DNA of 64,000 nucleotides from Engraulis encrasicolus (taxonomy: Eukaryota > Chordata > Actinopteri > Clupeiformes > Engraulidae). Every line of letters begins with the position of its first letter. Within the stretch, counting starts at the first letter, position 1. Position numbers and translations under genes: made by a program. Where the stretch lies: NCBI RefSeq assembly GCF_034702125.1, contig NC_085868.1:42760709-42824708 (forward strand). The letters are read 5' to 3'. This document shows positions 29,295 to 40,260 of this stretch, one piece after another. Under the pieces are notes generated by a model that made no database searches, was not told where the DNA came from, and saw only the letters and a program-made list of their open reading frames with translations.

Positions 29295-31727
29295 ATGGCG
29301 CCAGACGATTTTTGCCGTTTATGCAAGACAAATTTAAGAGAGGGACCACCATCTACATATGCACATTCAACAGACATGTTCGCGATGAAAAAAGAAACGA
29401 CTATTTCGGACAGACTGGCGTTCCTAGGCGTGATTGTATCCTCGGTGTCGGGACAGTCAAGGAGATGTTGTTCGCGTTGCGCCTCAGCCATAAACAGGCT
29501 CGAGAAGGATTTACCTCTATTCAGGCAATGGGAGGAAGAATTCCAAGACAGCAACGTTTCCAAAAGGCCACGCGAGCCAACGCCATCGACGACACCGAGG
29601 GATTTGAAAAAGACGTGCCCAAACCCACCGACTCCAAGTGCCAGCTCCGCAGTCAAGCCAACAGCAACAACAACTCAGGTATCCAGTTTAATTCTCTGTT
29701 CAATCGCTCCAACTGGTAGCTCCAGCTCCTTAAATTCAATGCTGGCTAACTATTACATTATAATCTCTTCATAGACAACGTAACAGTTCTTGTTTAGGGT
29801 TTACTGATCTGCCAATAACGATTCCCTGATTGACGCTCCCAACGCAGGACGCTCCCCTGTCGGCTCGCTCCCACTAGCCAGACTATCGATCCCACCGCCA
29901 TATAACGGAGCTAGTTATCTTTTTGATGTTAGTTTTTTGTTCCTAACCTTAACCCTAAACCTAACCCTAACCCTAAATTGCTTGTATGTAGCAGTGTATG
30001 ATAATACGTGAAATATAATCGGGTGGGACTACACGTCCGGGAGTGATAGAAACACCTAGGACTACACGTCCGGGAGCGATCTCAGTTGGGAGTGTCCATC
30101 TGCCACCGGCCAAGAACTAGCCATTTAAATAGTCCAGTATGAGCACGGTTTGGTGTTTAGTTGTCCCAGTCAATGGATAGAAGGGAGAGCATTTGACAGT
30201 CCCCCTACACTCACTGACACTTCCCTCACTCCAACCTTACTGCATTCATTTACCATAACGTGTACTGCAATAATAGTCTTAGATAATCTAAGCATATTCT
30301 GTTTTTAATAGCCTAAGCCTTGGTATCCACTTATTTAATCAGAGACTATCAAACTACTTTTAATCACTGAAAGACCCAACAATAAATATAACCATGATGG
30401 CAAGCTATTTCCATGGACAAATGCGCTTAAATGCTTGAAGTATTGTGTATTCACAATCTAATTGTTAACTTTCTTTCAGGTCACCATCAAATATCCTTCC
30501 CAAACTATGACAAGGGTGTGTGAGCCTGAGGAAGATCCCATAGTCAAATTCCTTGCCCTGAAGAGATGGAAAGAGGCTGCAAGCCATGCACTTAAACATC
30601 AACACCTGCGAGAAGAAATCAAAGACGGGCTCCTTAACCTAATACGCAAAGAATGTGAGGCACTGTGCTCTCGAAAGAATGATTTCATTCTGTGGAAGTC
30701 TAAACAGGCAGACCTTAAGTCATTCTCGTTCATCAGTTTAAGAGACGACCTTCATCGGCTTGCTCCATTTTTACTCAAAATGTTCAACTGCATCAGCAAT
30801 GACAACAACTTCGCAGCCTGTACTGCTGCCGCCATTGCAATAAGAGGCAGACAACCACACATGGCTGCATTATCTTATTGGATCAACACCATTCTACAAT
30901 ACGGAGGAGCCAAAAAGTCTGTCTTCAATCGACTGAGCCAGTTATCCATCACCACATCCCATAAGAGAGCAGTGAAGAAACAGCAGGAGTTGGCACTTGC
31001 CTGTGGGGCGGAGTTCATACAATTCAAAAGTGGCTTCAATGCAACAGATTCTGACTTGTTAGAGGCATCCCATAGCCTAGAGGACCTTCATCTGTCAGGT
31101 AAGGGAGAAATGTACTACACATGTAACGCAATTACACAGTTACCGTTATACTTTGTGTGATTACTAGTTTGTAGTTTGTATATTGTTTGGACAGATTTAT
31201 GTGTTGGTCAAATGTACATTTATACAAATTATGCATCTCTACAGATGAAAACGACACACCAGCCCCCAGACCGGAAGACCACCGTGTGGCATGCCCGCAA
31301 TCATACTCCATAATCATGGACAATCTGGATTTCTTTGTTCACACACACAACCAGTCCATCAGTAGCAGCAACAAAAGCATCCACTGGATTCACCATATAG
31401 CCGTCCAAGACCGCATACCCACAGACCACATCTCCAACATCAAACCGACAACAGACATTCAACAGTACAGGCTGAGATCATCACTTCCACAGCAGAGCAC
31501 CCAGGGTTTCCTGCGCTGTGAATTCACTATTCTTGCCACAAGAATGATGACCAAGCACATGGCTGCGTTTGAAAGTTTTGGAGACACAGTGGTTCATCAC
31601 ATCCCTCATCTGTATTCGAGTGAAATGTCAAGAAAATCAACTGATGTAAGATGCAAACAGGGCATGCAAATGTGGCTTTTTTTTTCTTTTTCTTTTTTTT
31701 TTAAAACTTGCTCACATCTATAATTTA

Positions 31728-31795
<68 letters not shown>

Positions 31796-31980
31796 CCCTT
31801 AGGCCTCTTCTTTAAAGATGAAAACCAAAGAAGTGACTTGACTGAAGTCTTAAGACGCATACAAGAAGAGTAAGTAAACTGAACATAACTGTAACAATCT
31901 GCTATGAACAAGGCTATGATACCAATTCTGTTACACTGTCATTCATCACATCACATTGAGGTATGTTATTTTGATCTTTA

Positions 31981-32046
<66 letters not shown>

Positions 32047-35000
32047 GGTATATGCCCACAGACCCTGATGGGGTACAGCACTTGCTGATTGGAGGGGACC
32101 GCCTCACAGAAGCCAACTGCCGTAATATACAGTGGCAATATTCCGATGCAGACACCGAGGAGGGACGAATGGAGGGGCTGCATTTTAAATTTGAAGATTG
32201 GCATGCCATTCGAGTTCTGTTTGAGGTGAGGGACTATGCGATATACAAAAAATTGCATTACATCATTTGTTAACCTTTTATCTTTGAAATAGATTCAAAT
32301 ATGGGCTTTCAATGACTAAACATGTGTTTTTGGATGTGTTGGAGCCATATTTCTATTTTGTGGAATCTTTATGAAGTTGATACAACCAGGTAAAGAAGAG
32401 TTTTTAGTTAGATACTTACCTATTTGATCTGGTTACCTAAGTTTACTTTCCTTATAGGTTTCTTACTTTTCTTGTTTACCTATTTCATTCTCCTGTTTAC
32501 ATACTGTTTACATGGCTCAACCTATGTACATACGTACCTTATTTAGGCTTAACCTGTGTGTAGCCCTAAGCACCCTCTGTCTTGCCATGCTATCTGTGAG
32601 TGAAATGATTGGTACTGTGAACCCCTCCCTCCAACGCACATTGGTGGCGCAAATCACAGATTGGATTAATTGGTACACTCACAGGTGCTGGTACACTCAC
32701 AGGTGCTTGGCAGACTGTTTAGAAATTGCCCGTAACAAGATAAGTTCTGTATGTTTCTATTGTAGATTCATCACAAGATCTTTTTCACGGAATCTGCTAA
32801 AGACCATGGCACCCTGTTCGCCAATATGACCAAGCTGAGGTATGACTATAGACTTTATTTGTTATAGTAATCACGGACATTTACATTGCCTTTGTAAGTC
32901 AGGTTGCAGACATTGGACAGCACCTCTGTATATTGTTTCTTGTGTTAACGGTCTTAAATGCTTCCCACAGTTTCCGAAGACTCTAAATCTGATGACTTTA
33001 CATCCACTGCAAACTTTGTTTGTTCGGGGATGGGAAACACAGTCCTGACATCATGAAAATCAGCTGTGCTGTTCCCGGGGAGGTTGTTTATGAACTTGGC
33101 ATGGTGGTATGATTTTATCTATGAACTGTATGAATGTTGCACGAGATGTATGTCTGCTTACTCACATTATAACACATAACAATTGAGTGAGAGAATGAGT
33201 GAGTGTATGTATAACTGCAGAGCATGTGAACTGTATGAATGTTGCATGAGATGTATGTCTGCGTACTCACATTAAAACGCATAACAATAGATTGAGTGAA
33301 TGAGTGAGTGTATGTATAACTGCACAAGATGTAAACTGTATGAATGTTGCACGAGATCTATGTCTGCTTACTCACATTATAACATAACAATAGCGTGAGT
33401 GAATGAGTGAGTGTATGAACAACTGAACAAGATGTAAACTGTATGAATGTTGCATGAGATGTTTGTCTGCTTACTCACATTATAACACATAATAGAGTGA
33501 GTGAATGAGTGAGTGTATGTATAACTGCACAACATGTGAAATGGCAACAGAGACTAACTTGTGCGCAGCGTTACTAATGAGTTGTCTCAGTGAGTGAGAG
33601 AGTGAATGACTCACTACACCGACAAGGAATTTGAAGGGGCCACAGAGAGAGTAATTGTTGTGCAGTGTGTGAGTGATGAAGTGAGTTCCCTTACAAAGGA
33701 TGTGAATCAGCTGCAGAGAGAATGATTTTTTTTGTGACAAGACACATATGTTTGTGGCCTACATTACATTGACATAGTTTCTCATTCCAGGTGCAGCAAC
33801 GCAAAGAGAGGACCCCGTGCTGCATTTAATGCTTACAGGGACTTTGTCATCAAAGATGCGACTGCTCTGTTCATATCGGCTGTGATGGAGCATCTTGGCT
33901 TTGATCATGTCACAGGTAAACCATTAGTTAGCAAGAAATGATACTGATAATGTCATGCATAATTTTGCATGGGATGCACGCAAGGCTTTGAACCGTTATT
34001 TTTTCCAAACGTTCCGTTCCGAACAGAAACGGAATTATAACGTTTCCGGTTCTGAGTTCCACCAATAAATTGACGTTCCCGAACCGGTTAGAACCAAAAA
34101 ATATTGTTCCCGGAACGGTTAATTTCGTTCCCGTCAGCTGATTACTCCCCATAGACCTAACTGACGTTAACCAAGAAAGACGGAAGTGCAAATGAGTCAG
34201 CCTACATTCAAAACTGTTTATTCAAGCGGATGAAAATAATATCCTCCAGAATTTTGTCATTCAGGGACGACCTAAGCGGAGAAGCAGAGAATAAACCTCA
34301 ACGATGAAAATGTGCGCTCCACGCTGACTTGGGTCACGGGGAGCACTATGATTGACATTGTGAGTTTGTGCATATTTGAAGAGCCATGGATGCCCAATAA
34401 CGTCGAACATTGTCGGTGCGCTTTACACGTGCTTCCCTGCAATGTCTTACAATAATGCAATGCAAACTCTGTCCTTTTGTATGACAGTGGTTTCTCTTAA
34501 TTAAGATTAATCTACAGCTCTCTCTCCATTCAGTCAGAGAATGTCTGATGTCACACAGGACATGAACCTCAGCCGTCATGGTAACGTGCGCAGGAAAATA
34601 ATGACTTTTTTTTTTAGTTTGAGGAACGGTATTAACCGGTATTAACCGGTTACCATTATTTTTAAATAAGTGTTTCTGTTCCAGAACATAAAAAATAATA
34701 AAGTTTCCGGTTTCGTTTCTGTTCCCTGTAAAATACAAAAAGTTCCTGGTTTTCGTTTTCGTTCCTTGAACCGGTTCGAAGCCCTGGACACGTAGTATGG
34801 CGCGGGACTGGCTAATCATGGTCACTGATTCAGTATTGAAGCTTGGAAGTAAATGCCTGCGTTGAGTTTAAGTACTCCCTCAATCACCTAATTTGTATTT
34901 TGTTTGTCACATTACAGATTGTCCTGAGGGCCTCGTACCACAGGACATTAAAGAGGCCTCTCCAGAAGAAAGAAGAACATGGCTCAACAGATTAACGGCT

Positions 35001-35858
35001 GAAATTGTGTCCAAATATGTTCTTCTGCCAGGCATCACAGAGGCTGCAGATGCTGCCAGTAACCCATCAGCCATTCCAATTCTGAAGAATCAGTTCCCTT
35101 GTCGCATGCAGGGTTGTTCAAGAACCTTCACCTACTTCAAAAGAAGACAAACCCACGAACTCAAGACACACAACCTGGTTATGCCCAAAGAAGCCGCGCC
35201 AACCTTCCCCACGGACTGTGATCACAAATATGAACATTCAGTTGCCAGATTAGGTTTCAGCTTCCTTCTTTTGGATTTTTTGGATGCAGTAAAGGAAGGA
35301 GATGGTGAGAGGCTGATGCGTCTGTACACAGTAGCGCTGCTATTCTACAAGGCGTATGGACACTCTAGCTACGCATACAGCACTTTCCTCCTTACTGTAC
35401 AGATGAATGCCACATTGTCACCGCAAATTGCACACAATCTCATGTGGAACAGATTTTGGAACACCAGGGGAGGCAAAGGTCACAACATCCCCCTTGATTT
35501 ACATCTAGAGCACCTGAATGGATTCCTGAAGTCTTTCCTGAAGGGCCTGGGGCCTAATTTGAACGAGATTTCTGCGGCCAGAATAAGCAGGTCCCTAGGA
35601 GTCTTTAAACAGATGATGGCAGGCACTGACAAGGAGCTGGGCATAACAAGACCAAGCGGAGCTCACCATGTGGACATGACAAAAGACATCCTCACCTTGG
35701 TTGACACACTGCAAGAGGCAGAAATTTTTAAACAGATACCAGGTCGGACATACACTGCATTCCCTGGCTTCCGAAAGGACTTGTTGGCAAAGCTCGATCA
35801 CAAGGCACTGTGGACGTGGATGAGCAGCAAACTGAAAGAATGGCGCAGTGTCCTTTGA
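29295..35858 (+). CDS. DUF6589-type transposase-like protein, 8 exons, 932 aa
   Basis: Exons are 29295-29678, 30480-31098, 31245-31645, 31793-31869, 32048-32225, 32766-32839, 33791-33915 and 34918-35858. All junctions are GT-AG and the phases agree, giving 2799 nt with no internal stop. Residues 7-62 form a ZAD-like Cys cluster (C7-x2-C10 and C59-x2-C62). Residues 129-334 are helical and resemble the N-terminal part of DUF6589 proteins. IIMDNLDFF (D360), LLIGGDRLTE (D511), FEDWHA and LHLEHLNGF (E817) are the conserved blocks of this family. D360, D511 and E817 are my candidates for an RNase-H-fold catalytic triad. A C2H2 finger lies at C681-x4-C686-x12-H699-x4-H704. The protein probably acts in the nucleus as the transposase of the surrounding element. 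It converges with the helicase gene, 295 bp apart. A possible poly(A) signal ATTAAA lies near 35982. Family match is confident; catalytic role is inferred. Confidence 0.85.
29951..29976. repeat. Short interstitial telomere-like repeat
   Basis: Four imperfect CCCTAA-type units in intron 1 of the transposase-like gene. Too short to suggest a former chromosome end. Confidence 0.5.
30028..30104 (-). repeat. Dispersed repeat shared with the 55.1-kb region
   Basis: The reverse complement of this intron-1 segment matches 55109-55190 with few differences, including CACTCCCAACTGAGA and CTCCCGGACGTGTAG. The CTCCCGGACGTG block occurs twice here. Confidence 0.65.
31733..31790. repeat. (CT)n tract directly before a splice acceptor
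   Basis: A CT dinucleotide array runs up to the CAAG acceptor of exon 4 of the transposase-like gene and serves as its polypyrimidine tract. Confidence 0.85.
31986..32046. repeat. (CT)n(CA)n tract directly before a splice acceptor
   Basis: A second CT array followed by a short CA run abuts the CAG acceptor of exon 5 of the transposase-like gene. Confidence 0.85.
33126..33540. repeat. Minisatellite, about 104-bp unit, four copies
   Basis: Units start with CTGTATGAATGTTGCA at 33126, 33231, 33336 and 33439 and contain runs of GAGTGA. The array is inside intron 6 of the transposase-like gene. Confidence 0.8.
33981..34786 (-). mobile_element. Decayed hAT element in the transposase intron
   Basis: Ends are CAAGGCTTTGAACCG (33981-33995) and, as reverse complement of 34772-34786, CAGGGCTTCGAACCG. 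No exact 8-bp duplication remains. On the minus strand around 34360-34290 the reading VLPVTQVSVERTFSSLRFIL matches the hAT C-terminal dimerisation motif. After a frameshift the continuation KILEDIIFIRLNKQF and a stop occupy about 34260-34207. The N-terminal two thirds of a hAT transposase are missing. The element lies wholly inside intron 7 of the transposase-like gene. Confidence 0.75.
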
Positions 35859-36153
35859 GTTGATTTGTGCTGTTTCTCTAGCCAGGTCTTCAAAAATGTG
35901 AATGTTTTTTAATTTAATTACTTTTCTATTTTCTTGCTTGTATATAGTTTATTCTCGTTTGTTATTCTAAATTATTGTTCTTATTAAAATCATTTCCTTT
36001 ACCAAGCTGTCTCTTCATTCATTTTCAAGGAACACATTACAACATGTATGAAGTTTAAAAATGTAATAGGTATTTATTCAGAATGATATTTACAATATAT
36101 ACAAGTGTGCAGTTATTTACAATTATTTACAGTTATTTACAGTGGCTCTGTAC

Positions 36154-38473
36154 TTAATCGGATAATGGAAGCATGGATAAGCCTGACTCGATGCTGCTTA
36201 GAGAGGTTTCAGCATCCTCATCCTCAACATCAAAATACCCTGGGAAGTCCATGTCTGGTGACGGGTATGGTTTTTCAGGAATGTCAGGGAATTCACACAA
36301 ATCAAAATCTTTAAATACTTTGTGAACAATGCGTAGGATGTCCTGGCCATGTTTTATGTCAAATACAGGGAGATTCTGCATGACATAAGTCAGGTCAAAT
36401 ACCACAGGTAGACTTTCCAAAACTGAGTCAATTAGCACATTGCTGAAACCAGTGCAGAATGAGGCATTTGTGTAAAGGTGTTCACCTGGTGCAATCAGGC
36501 TATCCCTATACTCCTCCAAAAGCTGCCTGACCAGTCCCTGCTCTTCCAATGTGACATTTCTGCATTTGACAGGTGGCGGGATTTGTTTGGGCACTTCAAA
36601 GTTGGGTTTTGGCACAGAGCAACAGTCAGAGCTACACTTGCAAAATGAGTGGCAATAGGTGCAGCAGGAATGGCCAGGCTCCACACTGGACACGTGAGGC
36701 TCAAAATGTGCATACAGGGCTTTCCTAAAGCAGCCAGTTAGACTTTCTTTAAGCATCGTTTTCACGGCGTTGTCTGTGTTGGCTACCTGTTTATTGGCAT
36801 AAAGCACAGCATGAGCCGGAGAGCCATCTCTGCCTGCTCTCCCAACCTGCTGCAATGTGGCCTCAGGGTCCTCTGGTAACCCATACATTACTACATGGGA
36901 GACCTTGGGGAAATTAAGGCCAACACCAAGAGCTGTTGTTGCCACAGTCACTCGGCAGCTGCCTTCTCCGCTAAAGGACGAAAGAACCCTGCTTTTGTTC
37001 ACGGGTAGTGTGTGGCTGTGGAACATTCCAATAAGTAGTTTGTCACCCGTCTTATCTCCACCGACCCAAGCGCTGTCCCCAAGTTCAGCCTTGAGGTGGA
37101 GGAACACTCGTGTTACTGTGTTGATTGTCCGGCAGTATATAATGACTGGTGACATCGCCACTGCTTTCTCTTTCAAGTCCTTCACAAGCCAGTCGAAACA
37201 GTCCAGTGACTCACTCGAAAGTCGTCTTATGGAGAGTCTGATGTTGGGTCGATTGGGGCTGGCAATGATGTCAACTGGGTTTTGGAGTTGGAGCTGTCTC
37301 CTGACAATTTCTCTTGAGTGCAACTCCGCAGACGCAGTCAATGCCAGTACCGGTGTTCCTACAAAATAATAGAATACAAGAACAACATCACAACATGGAA
37401 ATCATTTGCATTACAGTCAGAGCTGTTCAGAATTGTGGCTTCAGAGCTTATGGGCCATCATCAGTCCTATTCTCTGCTGTCTCCACTAAGTTACTTCTTA
37501 GCTGTTAGCCCATCCCCCCCGTTTGTTGTCGTGGGTTACCTGCCCCCCACCTCTACTCCCCTGACTACTCTGCCTGTACACTTGGGGACTCCGCTCCTGT
37601 CCCCAGACTGTTGCTGGGCAGATCAACAGGCCCCAGCAACGGAACTTTCTTTTCTGGAGGTGGGCATTGGCCTGTAAGATACACCCACTAGCCAGGCACC
37701 CTGCCAGGACACTACCTCAGACCACTCCGCTTAGGCCTACTTTTTCATACACTGAATACATTGCATGATATTTTAACTGTACTGTGAAAAGAGTAATGCC
37801 AAAGCATCAAAGCGTTACGTGATTATTGCATGTAATTTTTGTAATATCAATGTCAGACAGTGAGTTTAGATCACTGCATAATCGATGGGGTGAGAGGTGT
37901 GATATCCCAGTAGCAATACCATGATTAGAAAACTGCTCTTCAAAAGATATATAAAAAATGCCATAGGTAGGTAAGATTAGAATGATCTGAAAAAGGTGTT
38001 ACTATTACCCACCTGGTTTCACAATAGCTCTAAGTTCCCCCAACCTCGCAAAGCTTTCCCTGAAAGCCTTCCGTCCTTTCGCAGCCTTCCCCCTGTTTGA
38101 GAAAAGAAAAACAAGTAAAGTGTAGAGATGTTAAGTCATTTGCAGTGGAAAATGATTGCCCTTCTGACGTTAGGCCTGCTTAACAAATATAGCAAAAACT
38201 TGTTTTTCTCAGATAGGCTGATGTTACTTATGCTCCAAAAAAATAAAATGCATTAATTAATTAATTTCAATCACCCAGGATCTTAATCAGGCATATGGGT
38301 AACAGGAAGAAGCTGTGGCCTATATCAGATGACCCTATTCTACACCCGTCCAGGCAAAAGGTGTCAATCAATTAGACAGACTGGTCTCTTGACCTGTGCC
38401 TATTCATACAAAAGGCAAAACATTACATTACACGTAGGGACTAGTTAGGGACTAGTTAGGTTATGCATGGAAG

Positions 38474-38504
<31 letters not shown>

Positions 38505-39347
38505 GCCCAATGAAGATCCTGGGTGATCGGAAAGTTGCATGTTTTGATATATGATAAGAATAGCCTACGTGAAATATAATCAGGGGGAGTGTATATAAGC
38601 TTATGATAATCTTGGACGCGTGGAACATAATCAGGGGGGAGTATAAGTCTGGGCCTCATTCCCCATGGGGCTATACGTCTGAATCCCGTGCAGACCTAGC
38701 TTCTTCAACTGCGAGGAGTTTTAGGATGTGCACACCCTACCCAAACGACTGTGCTACTTAAGCCTTTACGGTAACATTAAGTTGATATCGAAAATGAACG
38801 CATAATGTGACATTGTGACAACCACAGTAGGTACAGACATAAGGACAATGATATTAACAAATAGCACTTACCATTTATAAGTAAGATGGACTTCATCGAC
38901 AACTATGCCGATCAGGTTGGTCCTGTATACATCGGTGGCTAGCATGTCCTCCCACTTCGCGCTTAGCCAGGCCTCGGGACTGCCAAACAGAATCTGATAA
39001 CGACATCTCTTAATTGCCGTTTCATTGTCTTGACCCAGCTGTGTTGCAGATATTCCAATGTCGATTGCCTCCTTTATTTGGTCCTCCACCAGCGCTATTA
39101 ATGGCGAAACCACAGCAACGACCGGGGTCTCGCTAACCCCCATCACCTTCGCAACCAACGGAGCGAGTTGGTAAATAAGACTTTTACCAAATCCAGTCGG
39201 TAGTAAGGCTAACACATCGTCCTTTGCGCCGACAAACGACTCTAACGCTAAGCGCTGTTCGTCTTTCTAAGTGAACTTACGTTCCAAACTATTCAAAACA
39301 CTGTCCAGAGCTTCTTCGAATGATAGCTTCGCTTCTGCTGCCGCCAT
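36154..39347 (-). pseudogene. RecQ-like superfamily II helicase, 3 exons, with a nonsense codon
   Basis: Exons on the minus strand are 39347-38872, 38092-38013 and 37358-36154, with GT-AG junctions and matching phases, about 585 codons. Motif I is LLPTGFGKSLIYQL. The Walker-B equivalent is VVDEVHLTYKW (DEVH, as in RecQ relatives). Motif III is LALTASAE, and the second RecA lobe has TTALGVGLNFPKVSHVV and QQVGRAGRDG (motif VI). A Cys-rich segment (CCTYCHSFCKCSSDCC) follows in the position of the RecQ zinc-binding region. Codon 27 is TAG (39269-39267), upstream of motif I, where relatives usually have a hydrophobic residue. No ATG lies between it and motif I, so this copy is probably inactive unless the stop is an assembly error. 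The start ATG at 39347 has good context (ATCATGG). AATAAA on the minus strand at 36078-36073 fits polyadenylation. The helicase is presumed to help unwind DNA during transposition. Confidence 0.85.
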
Positions 39348-39530
39348 GATGGATTCGCGAAAAACTACTAGCAACTAACTTCCGTTTGTCGAGTAGTACG
39401 CGTCATCGTCTTTCGTGCCTCCTCGCTCTGTGATTGGCCCCCGTTTCGATGTAAAGATTTCTGCCTTGGTCCCCAGGCTGTCCAGCAATTCGAAAAGAAT
39501 GCGCAAGGCAGCATGGGTACTCCCAGGCTA

Positions 39531-39980
39531 CACGATAGGTAGAACACAACAGGATTCAGGTGGTTGACGAGACAAACGGGGATACAAGGAGACACAGGCA
39601 ATCAAGGACAATGAACAGGTAACAAGACAGGTGAAGACAATGATGGGAAGACAGGCAAAGACAACGATGGGCCAAGCAGACAATGACAAAGAAATCATGG
39701 GCAACAATGGTTGCAGGGCAGGCAATAGAACCAGATACATACAGGGGAAGACAATCAGAGAGAGAGAGACAGTAAGAGACAGAGCGAGAGACAGACAGAC
39801 CGGCCGAGAGAATCAGACAGGCAGGGAGACAGAACTAGACAGGAAGAGAGAGCGAGATACAGAGAGGGAGAGAGAGAGAGAGAGCAAGAGAGAGAACGAG
39901 AGAGAGAGAGAGAGAGAGAGATACAGAGAGAGAGCAAGAGAGAGAACGAGAGAGAGAGAGAGAACGAGACAGGACCAGAC

Positions 39981-40011
<31 letters not shown>

Positions 40012-40024
40012 CAGAACCAGACAA

Positions 40025-40075
<51 letters not shown>

Positions 40076-40135
40076 CAGACAGGCAGAGAGAGACAGAGAC
40101 AGAGACAGAGACAGAACCAGACAGGCAGAGAGAGA

Positions 40136-40194
<59 letters not shown>

Positions 40195-40255
40195 TAAAGG
40201 CATTAGGCAATAAACAAGGCCAACATTACAGAGGCTGGGGCGTGAGTTCATGACA
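39531..40255 (-). repeat. 5' LTR, U3 part, displaced by the DNA transposon
   Basis: Matches 25031-25761, beginning with the second CACGATAGG and ending GTTCATGACA, followed by the outer GTTTA duplication. It includes an impure GA/CT array at about 39755-40192 that differs in length and interruptions from the array in the other LTR. Now 10.46 kb away from the TATA box it once adjoined. Confidence 0.88.
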
Positions 40256-40260
40256 GTTTA

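Larger units (their letters stand above)
29069..39530 (+). mobile_element. Helicase-bearing DNA transposon (Academ-like), inserted in a gypsy LTR
   Basis: The element begins TAGTCTGG and ends CCAGGCTA, giving 8-bp imperfect terminal inverted repeats (TAGYCTGG). It is flanked by the direct repeat CACGATAGG at 29060-29068 and 39531-39539. The intact LTR at 24722-25761 has this 9-mer once, at about 25031-25039, so it is an empty site. The element carries two convergent genes: a DUF6589/transposase-like gene at 29295-35858 (+) and a RecQ-like helicase at 39347-36154 (-). The 18-mer ACCCATGCTGCCTTGCGC lies near both ends in inverted orientation, about 135 bp from the left end and about 12 bp from the right end. 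The motif CTGGGGACCAA is also present near both ends. TSD length, ends and gene pair are seen in the sequence. Assignment to the helicase-encoding Academ lineage is inference from remembered family features; other large transposase superfamilies are not excluded. Confidence 0.88.
24722..40255 (-). mobile_element. Non-autonomous gypsy-like LTR retrotransposon, interrupted
   Basis: LTRs lie at 24722-25761 (3' LTR in element orientation) and 28751-29068 plus 39531-40255 (5' LTR, split by the helicase transposon). Both begin TG and end CA. The whole is flanked by GTTTA at 24717-24721 and 40256-40260, a 5-bp target duplication. The first 318 bp of the two LTRs differ at only two positions I could find, so insertion is recent. 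The internal region is 2989 bp (25762-28750) and encodes one long repetitive ORF with no protease, reverse transcriptase or integrase. The primer site and predicted transcript start share an 11-mer complementarity as in the self-priming Tf1/sushi group of chromoviruses. Movement would therefore need proteins from an autonomous relative. Confidence 0.88.

Noticed and set aside
29947..29976. Telomere relic
   Set aside because: Only about four imperfect CCCTAA units; too short to imply a chromosome fusion.
33126..33540. CRISPR-like array
   Set aside because: Units are contiguous, about 104 bp, with no distinct spacers; this is a minisatellite in an intron of a eukaryotic gene.
24722..40260. Reading the whole 15.5 kb as one DNA transposon with TGTCA ends and a 5-bp duplication
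   Set aside because: The 1.04-kb direct repeats, TG...CA ends, polypurine tract and primer site identify LTRs. The helicase transposon has its own ends and its own 9-bp duplication.
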